From the NCBI GenBank assembly GCA_965370495.1, contig CBDUUV010000128.1, positions 1-5,566 of the forward strand: 5,566 nt of DNA, given 5' to 3'. Positions 1 to 5,380 of this stretch are shown piece after piece (position 1 is the first letter of the stretch; each line of letters opens with the position of its first letter). Under the pieces are notes generated by a model that was not told where the DNA came from, searched no databases, and worked only from the letters and a program-made list of their open reading frames with translations. This DNA is from Krumholzibacterium sp965370495 (GTDB taxonomy: Bacteria; Krumholzibacteriota; Krumholzibacteriia; Krumholzibacteriales; Krumholzibacteriaceae). A program made the translations under genes and the position numbers.

Positions 1-22
1 CGCGACTTCGGGAAAGAATCTA
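1..22. repeat. 22-bp direct repeat, copy 1
   Basis: This copy matches bases 99-120 at 20 of 22 positions; both share the core ACTTCGGGAAAG. The copies start 98 bp apart. The match may extend left of the window edge. Function is unknown. It could be a dispersed genomic repeat, a duplicated scrap of a mobile element, or repeated coding sequence in an upstream gene. The two copies are in different reading frames (98 is not a multiple of 3), which argues against a protein repeat. Confidence 0.6.
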
Positions 23-64
23 TAAAGAAGCATTGCAGGAAAGAATAAAACGATTTTGTCAGTT

Positions 65-83
65 GTTGTGTCAGAGGCACAAC
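65..83. repeat. Short inverted repeat (6-bp arms, 7-nt loop)
   Basis: GTTGTG at 65-70 is the exact reverse complement of CACAAC at 78-83, with the loop TCAGAGG between. It lies between the two direct-repeat copies. It could be an RNA hairpin or part of a repeat element. No T-tract follows, so it does not look like an intrinsic terminator. Confidence 0.35.
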
Positions 84-98
84 CAGGTCAGAGCGATA

Positions 99-120
99 CG
101 CAACTTCGGGAAAGGATCTA
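99..120. repeat. 22-bp direct repeat, copy 2
   Basis: This is the second copy of the repeat at 1-22, with two substitutions. After the repeat the flanking sequences diverge, so the shared unit appears to end near base 120. Confidence 0.6.
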
Positions 121-257
121 TCCTATTCCACAGGGTGTATTCTGAAACTGCGCATGTGGTGACTGGAAGGGTTCAAACTTGATTTTTTCTTGGAACATTT
201 TCCTGGTTTTCCATAGATCAATTGACAGCCCCACCCCACCCAGTGTGCAGAAAAGTG

Positions 258-286
258 TTGCACCGGCTCCCGGGATAGATTAGAAT
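258..286 (+). promoter_or_regulatory. Candidate sigma-70-type promoter of the pyr operon
   Basis: TAGAAT at 281-286 matches five of six positions of the TATAAT -10 consensus. It sits 17 bp downstream of TTGCAC (258-263), which matches only the TTG half of the -35 consensus. Transcription would start near 292-294, just ahead of the attenuator hairpins and about 127 bases before pyrR. An inverted repeat, GTGCA (245-249) with TGCAC (259-263), overlaps the -35 region and could be incidental or an operator. The -35 match is weak, so this remains a prediction. Confidence 0.45.
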
Positions 287-300
287 CCTTTGAAAAGCAG

Positions 301-332
301 CCTTTTAATCTGGTCCGGGAGGCCAGGAAAGG
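301..332 (+). promoter_or_regulatory. PyrR-binding hairpin (anti-antiterminator) in pyr leader RNA
   Basis: The upper stem pairs CTGG (310-313) with CCAG (323-326) and CC (315-316) with GG (321-322). It has a bulged U at 314 and a GGGA (GNRA-type) tetraloop at 317-320. An asymmetric internal loop (306-309 against 327) separates this from a lower stem of CCTTT (301-305) with AAAGG (328-332). The apical sequence GGUCCGGGAGGCC resembles the PyrR-binding consensus as I recall it, ARUCCNGNGAGGYU. The loop is one base shorter, and the outer A-U pair is replaced by G-C, which preserves pairing. In Bacillus, UMP-bound PyrR holds this hairpin and thereby promotes termination. The lower stem competes with a small hairpin, AAAAG (293-297) with CTTTT (302-306). 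Confidence 0.75.
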
Positions 333-380
333 ATCGAACAGATGCATATCTATCATCCAATCCATTTTGCCTCTCTGACC
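312..380 (+). promoter_or_regulatory. Antiterminator pairing of the pyr attenuator
   Basis: Bases 312-323 can pair with 369-380 over 12 positions: ten Watson-Crick pairs, one G-U wobble (G318 with U374) and one mismatch (C316 with U376). The 3' arm contains the whole left arm of the terminator (370-375). The 5' arm is the apical part of the PyrR-binding hairpin. The three structures are therefore mutually exclusive, as expected for PyrR-controlled attenuation. When PyrR is not bound, this pairing should form and allow transcription into pyrR. Confidence 0.7.
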
Positions 381-395
381 GAGAGGATTTTTTTT
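370..395 (+). terminator. Intrinsic terminator of the PyrR attenuator
   Basis: CCTCTC (370-375) pairs perfectly with GAGAGG (381-386) around the loop TGACC. One A follows, then eight T residues (388-395). The stem is short, which suits a conditional terminator. It lies 24 bases before the pyrR start and does not overlap the ribosome-binding site at 408-414, so the likely control is on transcription rather than translation. Confidence 0.85.
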
Positions 396-407
396 GCTTA
401 AAGAAAC

Positions 408-414
408 AAGGAGG
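408..414 (+). promoter_or_regulatory. Ribosome-binding site deciding the TTG start of pyrR
   Basis: AAGGAGG is a near-perfect Shine-Dalgarno sequence. It ends five bases before the TTG at 420 and supports that start over the in-frame ATG at 447, which would remove the first beta strand of the family fold. Confidence 0.8.
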
Positions 415-419
415 TTTTT

Positions 420-1106
420 TTGAAGATTATCAGAAAAGCGGTTGTTATGGACTCCATTCAGCTTCGACGCACGATCATGAGGATCGCTCATGAAATCGTC
501 GAAAAGAATAAAGGGGTCAAAGGGCTTATCCTCGTGGGGATAAGAAAAAGGGGGGTGCCCCTTGCCGAGCGGATAGCATCTGCAATCGAACGTATCGAGG
601 GAGAAAAAGTTCCTGTCGGTGCTCTCGACATTACACTGTACAGGGATGATGTTCAGATGATTGCAAACATGCCTGTCGTGGGCAAGACAGAGATCAGTGA
701 GGATATCACGGATCGTACGATCGTTCTTGTTGATGATGTGCTGTTTACGGGAAGAACTGTAAGGGCTGCCCTCGATGAGCTTACAGATTTCGGCCGGCCG
801 AGAGCGATTCAGCTTGCCGTCCTTATTGACAGGGGACACAGGGAATATCCTATCCGCGCAGATTTCGTGGGAAAGAATGTGCCAACATCCACTACCGAGA
901 CAGTCAAGGTTCTGCTCACTGAGACTGATGAAGAAGAGCAGGTGGTTCTTAGTGATATCATTTCGGATGGGAAGGAACTCACGAAAATCGGGTACAAATC
1001 AGTTAAAAAGAAAACTGGCCCCGGCGCGAAAGTAAAGAGTAGCCTTAAAGAAAAAGCAAAGGTTAAGGGCAGAGTCAAAACGAAGGCTAAAGCCAGGAAG
1101 AAATAA
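420..1106 (+). CDS. pyrR: PyrR: pyrimidine operon attenuation regulator / uracil phosphoribosyltransferase
   Basis: PyrR senses UMP and binds pyr leader RNA to promote transcription termination; many homologues also make UMP from uracil and PRPP. The core (about residues 5-185) aligns by memory with Bacillus PyrR: RIAHEIVEKNKG near 21-32, DITLYRDD at 70-77, the PRPP-binding loop IVLVDDVLFTGRT at 101-113, and QLAVLIDRGHREYPIRADFVGKN at about 131-153 (GRP at 125-127 precedes it). The TTG start is chosen because of the strong ribosome-binding site and because MKIIRKAVVMD matches the family N-terminus. It is first in the operon, immediately behind its own attenuator, so it is probably autoregulated. 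The protein is 228 residues against about 180 in Bacillus. The extra C-terminal part (193-228) is a lysine-rich tail with 17 basic residues of 36, which may add nucleic-acid affinity. The family call is secure; the role of the tail is unknown. Confidence 0.96.
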   Translation: MKIIRKAVVMDSIQLRRTIMRIAHEIVEKNKGVKGLILVGIRKRGVPLAERIASAIERIEGEKVPVGALDITLYRDDVQMIANMPVVGKTEISEDITDRTIVLVDDVLFTGRTVRAALDELTDFGRPRAIQLAVLIDRGHREYPIRADFVGKNVPTSTTETVKVLLTETDEEEQVVLSDIISDGKELTKIGYKSVKKKTGPGAKVKSSLKEKAKVKGRVKTKAKARKK

Positions 1107-1114
1107 TGATACTA

Positions 1115-1140
1115 TCCGGCAGACGAAAGAAAACGCCGGA
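1115..1140 (+). promoter_or_regulatory. Hairpin in the pyrR-pyrB gap, next to the pyrB ribosome-binding site
   Basis: TCCGGC (1115-1120) pairs with GCCGGA (1135-1140) around a purine-rich 14-base loop. No T-tract follows, so it is not an intrinsic terminator. Its right arm abuts the G-rich Shine-Dalgarno region (about 1138-1147), so folding could modulate pyrB translation or protect the message. This is inference from position only. Confidence 0.35.
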
Positions 1141-1157
1141 AGGGGGGTAAGTCGAAA

Positions 1158-2108
1158 GTGCAGTTTAACCGGAAAAATCTTCTCGGGCTTGAGGATCTGA
1201 CATCCGAGCATATCAAGCTGATTCTTGATACTGCTGATAATTTCAAGGAAGTGCTTGGCCGTAAGATCAAAAAGGTTCCGGCCCTGAGGGGAGTTACGAT
1301 TGCGAATGTATTTTACGAGCCGAGTACGCGGACCCGGATGAGTTTCGAGCTGGCCGAAAAGAGGCTCAGTGCTGATATTATTAATTTTTCGAAGGCCACG
1401 TCGTCTGTAAAAAAGGGTGAGACTCTTCGTGATACCCTGGAAAACATCCAGGCGATGAAAGTCGATATCGTCGTCATGCGCCATGGGTCTTCGGGAGCGC
1501 ACAAGTTCGCGACTGAGTTTCTTGACGCATCGATTGTAAATGCGGGTGATGGGAAACATGCTCATCCGACGCAGGCTCTTCTCGACATGATGACCCTGCG
1601 GGAACGCTGGGGTACGTTTGTCGGAAAAAAGATTACTATTATCGGTGACATCCTTAATAGCAGGGTAGCCAGGTCGAACATATGGGGATTGACGAAGATG
1701 GGTGCAAAGGTGACCGTATGCGGGCCGCCGACGATGATGCCGACTGAGATCGAAAAACTTGGGGAGGGTGGTATCAAACTCGAGTACGACCTGAAAAAGG
1801 CAATATCCAATGCGGATGCGATCAATATTTTACGTATTCAGATTGAGAGACAGAAGGACAGGCTTTTTCCAAGTTCGAGAGAATATTTCGAGGTATTCGG
1901 AGTTTCTCCTGAAGTTCTGAAAGCGGCTCCGGAAGGATGTATCGTGATGCACCCCGGGCCTATTAACAGGGGAGTGGAGATCGCCCAGGAAGTTGTCGAC
2001 GGTGATCAGGCAGTGATTCTTCCCCAGGTGACTAATGGTGTAGCAGTTCGTATGGCGGTGCTGTTCCTCATAGCCGGTGGCAAGGTAGATGATGAGAACT
2101 TGAATTGA
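1158..2108 (+). CDS. pyrB: Aspartate carbamoyltransferase catalytic subunit
   Basis: It condenses carbamoyl phosphate with L-aspartate to N-carbamoyl-L-aspartate, the committed step of pyrimidine synthesis, in the cytoplasm. Visible family motifs are the carbamoyl-phosphate loop STRTR at 56-60 with SFE following, SSVKKGET at 82-89 (the mobile loop supplied to the neighbouring active site), HPTQ at 136-139, GDILNSRVARS at 163-173, RIQIER at 226-231 (aspartate side) and HPGPINRGVE at 265-274. At 316 residues it is the usual length for the catalytic chain. The GTG start at 1158 is the only reasonable start: a G-rich Shine-Dalgarno region ends ten bases upstream, and no ATG, GTG or TTG occurs in frame between the stop at 1107 and 1158. 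There is no pyrI here, so the enzyme may be an unregulated trimer or may associate with the neighbouring dihydroorotase, as in Aquifex. Control would then lie mainly at the attenuator. Confidence 0.97.
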   Translation: MQFNRKNLLGLEDLTSEHIKLILDTADNFKEVLGRKIKKVPALRGVTIANVFYEPSTRTRMSFELAEKRLSADIINFSKATSSVKKGETLRDTLENIQAMKVDIVVMRHGSSGAHKFATEFLDASIVNAGDGKHAHPTQALLDMMTLRERWGTFVGKKITIIGDILNSRVARSNIWGLTKMGAKVTVCGPPTMMPTEIEKLGEGGIKLEYDLKKAISNADAINILRIQIERQKDRLFPSSREYFEVFGVSPEVLKAAPEGCIVMHPGPINRGVEIAQEVVDGDQAVILPQVTNGVAVRMAVLFLIAGGKVDDENLN

Positions 2109-2138
2109 CAGGAAAGAAACTGGAAAAAGGGAGTTCTG

Positions 2139-3440
2139 ATGGTCAGTTGGAAAGATAAAAAGGAATTCTGGATAGCAGGAGCAAAACTCGCTGATCCTGT
2201 AACAGGCAAGATCAGGTCCGGCTCGGTCCTGGTGAAGAAAGGCCTGATTTCAGAGATCGTATGGCAGAAGAAGACAGATACGGATCTGCCTGTGCTGAAT
2301 GCCGACGGGCTTCTCCTGGCGCCCGGGTTCATCGATATCCATACGCATCTCCGCGAACCGGGCAACGAGGAGAAAGAGACGATAGAATCCGGAACCGCCG
2401 CAGCCGCGGCAGGAGGGTATACATCGATAGTCTGTATGGCTAACACACATCCGGTCATCGATGATCCCAGTGTCGTGGAATATATCAATAAACGGGCCGA
2501 GACCGCTGGCAATTGCAGGGTGTTTGTGACTGCGGCTGTTACGAAGGGGCTCGAAGGTGAACAGATAACCGAGTTTTATCACCTGAAAAAGGCCGGTGTA
2601 GTGGCCCTGAGCGATGATGGTAAGTTTATCCTGAATACGAAGGTCATGCGAACCGGCCTGGAATATGCCGGGATGATAGGACTTCCCGTTATAGCGCATT
2701 GCGAAGATCCGTACCTGGCGGATGAAGCGCATATGAATGAGAGTTTTGTCTCGACACGCCTGGGACTTGAGGGGGCACACGCGGCGTCGGAGGAGATTGC
2801 AGTCGCAAGGGATATAAGGCTTTCCCAGCTTACAGGGGCAAGGCTCCATATCGCCCATGTGTCGACTGTCGGTGCGCTTGCCCTGATCAAGGCTGCGAAA
2901 AAGAAGGGTATCCCGGTGACTGCGGAGGCTTCACCGCACCACCTGACTCTTGATGAATCGATGCTCGAAGAGTACGACCGTAACCTCAAGGTCAATCCTC
3001 CGCTTAGAAGCAACAAGGATATTACAGCTCTGAGGGCCGCGCTCAAAGACGGAACGGTCGATTGTATAGCTACGGATCATGCGCCCCATACGGAAATCGA
3101 TAAACAGGTCGAATTCAATTTCGCTCCTCCCGGCATGACGGGACTGGAAACAGCTTTTGCGCAACTCCATACAGAGCTTGTAGTTACAGATGAACTGAAA
3201 TTGATCGATCTGATCAGGCTGATGACAGTGAAACCGGCCGAAGTTCTTGGGTTGCCGGGTGGGAAACTCGAAATCGGTGAAAGCGCTGATCTTGTACTGA
3301 TTGATACGCGGGAGGAATGGGTGTTCGAAAAGAAGCTGATCAGATCAAAATCGTACAACACTCCGCTCATCGGGAAAAAATTTACCGGAAGAATCCAGGG
3401 AGTTTTCCTTGAGGGAAGATGGCGTTCCGCTGTATCCTGA
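2139..3440 (+). CDS. pyrC: Dihydroorotase, class I (multifunctional-complex type)
   Basis: It cyclises N-carbamoyl-L-aspartate to L-dihydroorotate using a zinc-bearing amidohydrolase barrel. Visible catalytic elements are the metal motif H68-T-H70-L-R72, substrate-side N102 in MANTHPV, D160 in SDDGK, H187 in HCED, H240 in HIAHVST, and the catalytic base D313 in ATDHAPH, followed by PPGMTGLET at 330-338. The Asp at 160, where other dihydroorotases carry a carboxylated lysine, matches the Aquifex/Bacillus class I pattern with these residues shifted by seven or eight positions. At 433 residues it is close to Bacillus PyrC (about 428). The ATG at 2139 follows AAAGGGAG (2126-2133) at five bases. 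It lies 30 bases after pyrB, consistent with one transcript and with a possible PyrB-PyrC complex. All key residues are present, so it should be active. Confidence 0.97.
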   Translation: MVSWKDKKEFWIAGAKLADPVTGKIRSGSVLVKKGLISEIVWQKKTDTDLPVLNADGLLLAPGFIDIHTHLREPGNEEKETIESGTAAAAAGGYTSIVCMANTHPVIDDPSVVEYINKRAETAGNCRVFVTAAVTKGLEGEQITEFYHLKKAGVVALSDDGKFILNTKVMRTGLEYAGMIGLPVIAHCEDPYLADEAHMNESFVSTRLGLEGAHAASEEIAVARDIRLSQLTGARLHIAHVSTVGALALIKAAKKKGIPVTAEASPHHLTLDESMLEEYDRNLKVNPPLRSNKDITALRAALKDGTVDCIATDHAPHTEIDKQVEFNFAPPGMTGLETAFAQLHTELVVTDELKLIDLIRLMTVKPAEVLGLPGGKLEIGESADLVLIDTREEWVFEKKLIRSKSYNTPLIGKKFTGRIQGVFLEGRWRSAVS

Positions 3441-3466
3441 AACAAGAGAACAAAGGGAGCCTCCAG

Positions 3467-3493
3467 ATGGAATATGACGGTTGTTCACCGTGA
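3467..3493 (+). CDS. Eight-codon mini-ORF in the pyrC-lipoprotein gap (possible leader peptide)
   Basis: An ATG at 3467 opens an eight-codon frame (MEYDGCSP) ending at TGA 3491-3493. It is preceded by AAAGGGAG (3452-3459), identical to the octamer in front of pyrC, with a good seven-base spacing. A second short frame (MTVVHRERF, 3474-3503) overlaps it. The peptide resembles nothing I know. It may be a translated leader controlling the lipoprotein gene, a relic of a lost gene, or chance. Confidence 0.25.
   Translation: MEYDGCSP
3477..3491 (+). promoter_or_regulatory. Small hairpin inside the pyrC-lipoprotein gap
   Basis: ACGGT (3477-3481) pairs exactly with ACCGT (3487-3491) around TGTTC. 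It covers the end of the mini-ORF, and its last pair includes the first base of that stop codon. The sequence after it, GAGGTTTT, is too poor in T to make it a convincing terminator. Confidence 0.3.
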
Positions 3494-3518
3494 GAGGTTT
3501 TAAGGGCAGGTAACAAAA

Positions 3519-3533
3519 CCAGGGTTCCCCTGG
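3519..3533 (+). promoter_or_regulatory. GC-rich hairpin just upstream of the lipoprotein ribosome-binding site
   Basis: CCAGGG (3519-3524) pairs perfectly with CCCTGG (3528-3533) around a three-base loop. It lies four bases from the Shine-Dalgarno AGGAAG (3537-3542) of the GTG start at 3548. No T-tract follows. It could limit ribosome access, act as an mRNA processing boundary, or be incidental. Confidence 0.4.
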
Positions 3534-3547
3534 GTCAGGAAGACTTT

Positions 3548-5380
3548 GTGAAGATTCGAATCCGGGTATCGTTTGTCAGGATACTGATGCCAGCTATCCT
3601 CGTGTTGCTGCTGTTGTCCTCGTGCGTCTATTTCAACACGATATATAATGCCAAGAGGTTGTACCGCGAGGCGGAGAAAGCGCGGACCGAAGCGTTGCGT
3701 ACAGGATCGGGAATAACCAGGAATCTCAAGGACAGATATAAAGTTGTCGTTATAAAGTGTTCGAAAGTGTTGCGTGACCACCCCAACAGTGGCTGGGTCG
3801 ATGACTCGATTTTTCTGATGGGAAAGGCACTTGTCCGCCAGCAGGAATATAATAAGGGGATAAGGAAGTTCCAGGAGTTGATAACCAATTATCCCGAGAG
3901 CAAATATGTGTCGCGATCTCTGTACTGGCTGGCACTGGCGAATTATGAAAAGAAAGAATATAATCAGGCTTTGATGTTCACAAGGCGTTTTATCGAAGGG
4001 TTTTCAAAGCACGAACTTCGACACAAGGTCATATTTCTCGCCGGTGATATAAATCTCGAACTCGAGAAAAATGAGGATGCGCTCAATTTCTATTCGATGG
4101 TGGCTGATGAGTCCTCGGAACGCGAAGTGATGGATGAAGCGCTGCTGAAGAGCGCCCGGTTACATTACAGATTTGAGGACTGGGAGAATGCGGCGTCCAG
4201 CTATAAGCTACTTCTGAAAAAAGGAATATCCTGGGAATTGAGATACGATATCTCACTCGCTCTGGGGGAATGTTATGCAAAGATCGGAAAATGCCGGGAA
4301 GCGATAGAGATATTTGACGAGATCCTGCCCGACGTAACTAAAATAGTAGACAAAGGCCCTGTTATGCTTGGCAAAGCCGAAGGTTATGAGTGCATGGATT
4401 CGCTCGAAACCGCCATCATCGAGTACCGGCACATAATAAAGAAATTTCCACGTTCCGATTTTGCTGCCAAGGCATATTACAAAATGGGTCTACTGTACCA
4501 TGAAAAACTCGATTCCCTGCAGATGGCCGAGGAAGCTTTCTCAAATGTGGGAAAGGAATCATCCAAATCAGAATTTGCGTCACTGGCCCTGCAGAAGAGT
4601 ACGAGCATCAGGAAACTGATGGAATTGCAGAACTCTTCAGGTGAAAGAGCAAGTGAAGAACAGATGGCTGGTGCAAGGTTTTCAGCTGCCGAGATTCAGT
4701 TAACCAGGCTTGGGGAAACAGAGGCGGCGATAGAGAATTACATGGTTGTTATCGACAGCTTTCCGGAGACCAGTTATGCGCCTGTCGCGGCATACGCAAT
4801 GGGATGGATATACCAGAAAGAACTGGAAGATAAGGAAAGAGCGCTGGAAGCTTATCGCAGGGTGATCCTGAAATACCCGCGTTCTCTGCAGGCCAGGGGA
4901 GCGCTGGAGCAATTTTTCCGGCTTGGAGATGAAGCGAGCGGTGGAATGATGCAGGCATATATTGATTCCGCCCTTGCGGATACTGCCGCGATTGCTGCCG
5001 AGATGAGAGAAAAGATGGAAAAAACCAGGGTTGACAGTATCGCGGCAGCGCGGAAAGTGTCTGAGAGCTTTCCGGGAACGAATATTTCAGCCTCTGAGAT
5101 GTTGCCGGCTGACTCTCTGCGGAATAGCATGAGACCTGTTTCTGGGATGTCGCTGGCTGACTCTCTGCGGAATAGCATGAGACCTGTTTCTCGGATGTTG
5201 CCGGCTGACTATCTGCGCAATAGCATGAGACCTGTCCGGCAGGGGCTGATCGATTCTCTGAGAAGCGCGGTGGAAGCTCCCGCATCAAAGGCGGAAACGC
5301 GGTCGGCAACGGTGGAGATTCCGGCAGATACCATCGCAGCTGATAGTTTGGGACAGGGCAGGGCAAAGGAGAAAATATGA
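3548..5380 (+). CDS. TPR-repeat lipoprotein with repetitive C-terminal tail
   Basis: A type II signal peptide is clear: basic MKIRIRVSFVR, a hydrophobic stretch to about residue 25, then the lipobox LSSC with the lipidated cysteine at 26. The mature protein is probably anchored in the envelope and faces the periplasm. It starts CVYFNTIYNAKRLYREAEK, an N-terminal pattern I associate with FCB-group TPR lipoproteins. About nine TPR-like helix pairs follow, near 82-115, 119-152, 155-188, 195-227, 232-265, 273-304, 305-340, 376-407 and 410-445. Several end in the typical FPxS/YPxS form (NYPES, KFPRS, SFPET, KYPRS). This resembles BamD/YbgF-type scaffolds, so a role in envelope assembly or protein binding is plausible but unproven. 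Residues 470-610 are low-complexity with repeated 'DSL/DSI' motifs, including a 16-residue tandem repeat at 518-565. The GTG at 3548 has AGGAAG five bases upstream. Its stop overlaps the pyrK start. It is not a known pyrimidine gene. Confidence 0.85.
   Translation: MKIRIRVSFVRILMPAILVLLLLSSCVYFNTIYNAKRLYREAEKARTEALRTGSGITRNLKDRYKVVVIKCSKVLRDHPNSGWVDDSIFLMGKALVRQQEYNKGIRKFQELITNYPESKYVSRSLYWLALANYEKKEYNQALMFTRRFIEGFSKHELRHKVIFLAGDINLELEKNEDALNFYSMVADESSEREVMDEALLKSARLHYRFEDWENAASSYKLLLKKGISWELRYDISLALGECYAKIGKCREAIEIFDEILPDVTKIVDKGPVMLGKAEGYECMDSLETAIIEYRHIIKKFPRSDFAAKAYYKMGLLYHEKLDSLQMAEEAFSNVGKESSKSEFASLALQKSTSIRKLMELQNSSGERASEEQMAGARFSAAEIQLTRLGETEAAIENYMVVIDSFPETSYAPVAAYAMGWIYQKELEDKERALEAYRRVILKYPRSLQARGALEQFFRLGDEASGGMMQAYIDSALADTAAIAAEMREKMEKTRVDSIAAARKVSESFPGTNISASEMLPADSLRNSMRPVSGMSLADSLRNSMRPVSRMLPADYLRNSMRPVRQGLIDSLRSAVEAPASKAETRSATVEIPADTIAADSLGQGRAKEKI
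5099..5242 (+). repeat. Three tandem 48-bp units in the lipoprotein tail
   Basis: The units are 5099-5146, 5147-5194 and 5195-5242, each encoding 16 residues around the core ADSLRNSMRPV (ADYLRNSMRPV in unit 3). Units 1 and 2 share an uninterrupted 37-base identity (5107-5143 and 5155-5191), including third codon positions, which indicates recent duplication. Unit 3 differs at a few bases and its end diverges. A degenerate trace follows as IDSLRSAV. The 48-bp unit keeps frame, so copy number could vary without disrupting the protein. Confidence 0.9.

Larger units (their letters stand above)
3..182 (+). other. Open frame entering from left edge; possible gene remnant
   Basis: One frame stays open from the window edge to a TGA at 180-182, about 59 codons. 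The translation is rich in Arg, Gln and Lys at its start (for example RLRERIYKEALQERIKRF) and contains GKGSILFHRVYSE near its end. I do not recognise a family. It could be the C-terminal end of an upstream gene, a decayed transposase tail, or simply a chance open frame, since the length is not exceptional. It contains both 22-bp repeats and the inverted repeat at 65-83. No convincing intrinsic terminator follows the stop, although a run of six T residues begins at 183. Confidence 0.2.

Noticed and set aside
166..188. Possible terminator after the leftmost open frame
   Set aside because: A T-run exists at 183-188, but the preceding sequence forms only a three-pair GTT/AAC stem with bulged extension.
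222..250. TTGACA at 222-227 as the operon -35 box
   Set aside because: The hexamer is perfect, but the sequence 16-18 bases downstream (around 244-250) is G-rich and has no usable -10. The 258-286 pair fits better, although an upstream start cannot be excluded.
447..449. ATG at 447 as the pyrR start
   Set aside because: It has no Shine-Dalgarno at proper spacing and would delete conserved N-terminal residues. The TTG at 420 has AAGGAGG.
123..839. 238-codon open frame on the minus strand
   Set aside because: It lies antisense to the attenuator and to most of the PyrR core, shows no recognisable motifs, and is explained by pyrR codon composition.
1107..1157. Second PyrR attenuator between pyrR and pyrB, as in Bacillus
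   Set aside because: The hairpin at 1115-1140 has no T-tract, and no PyrR recognition loop is present in the gap.
999..1565. 188-codon open frame on the minus strand across pyrR and pyrB
   Set aside because: It runs antisense to two well-supported genes and has no family signature.
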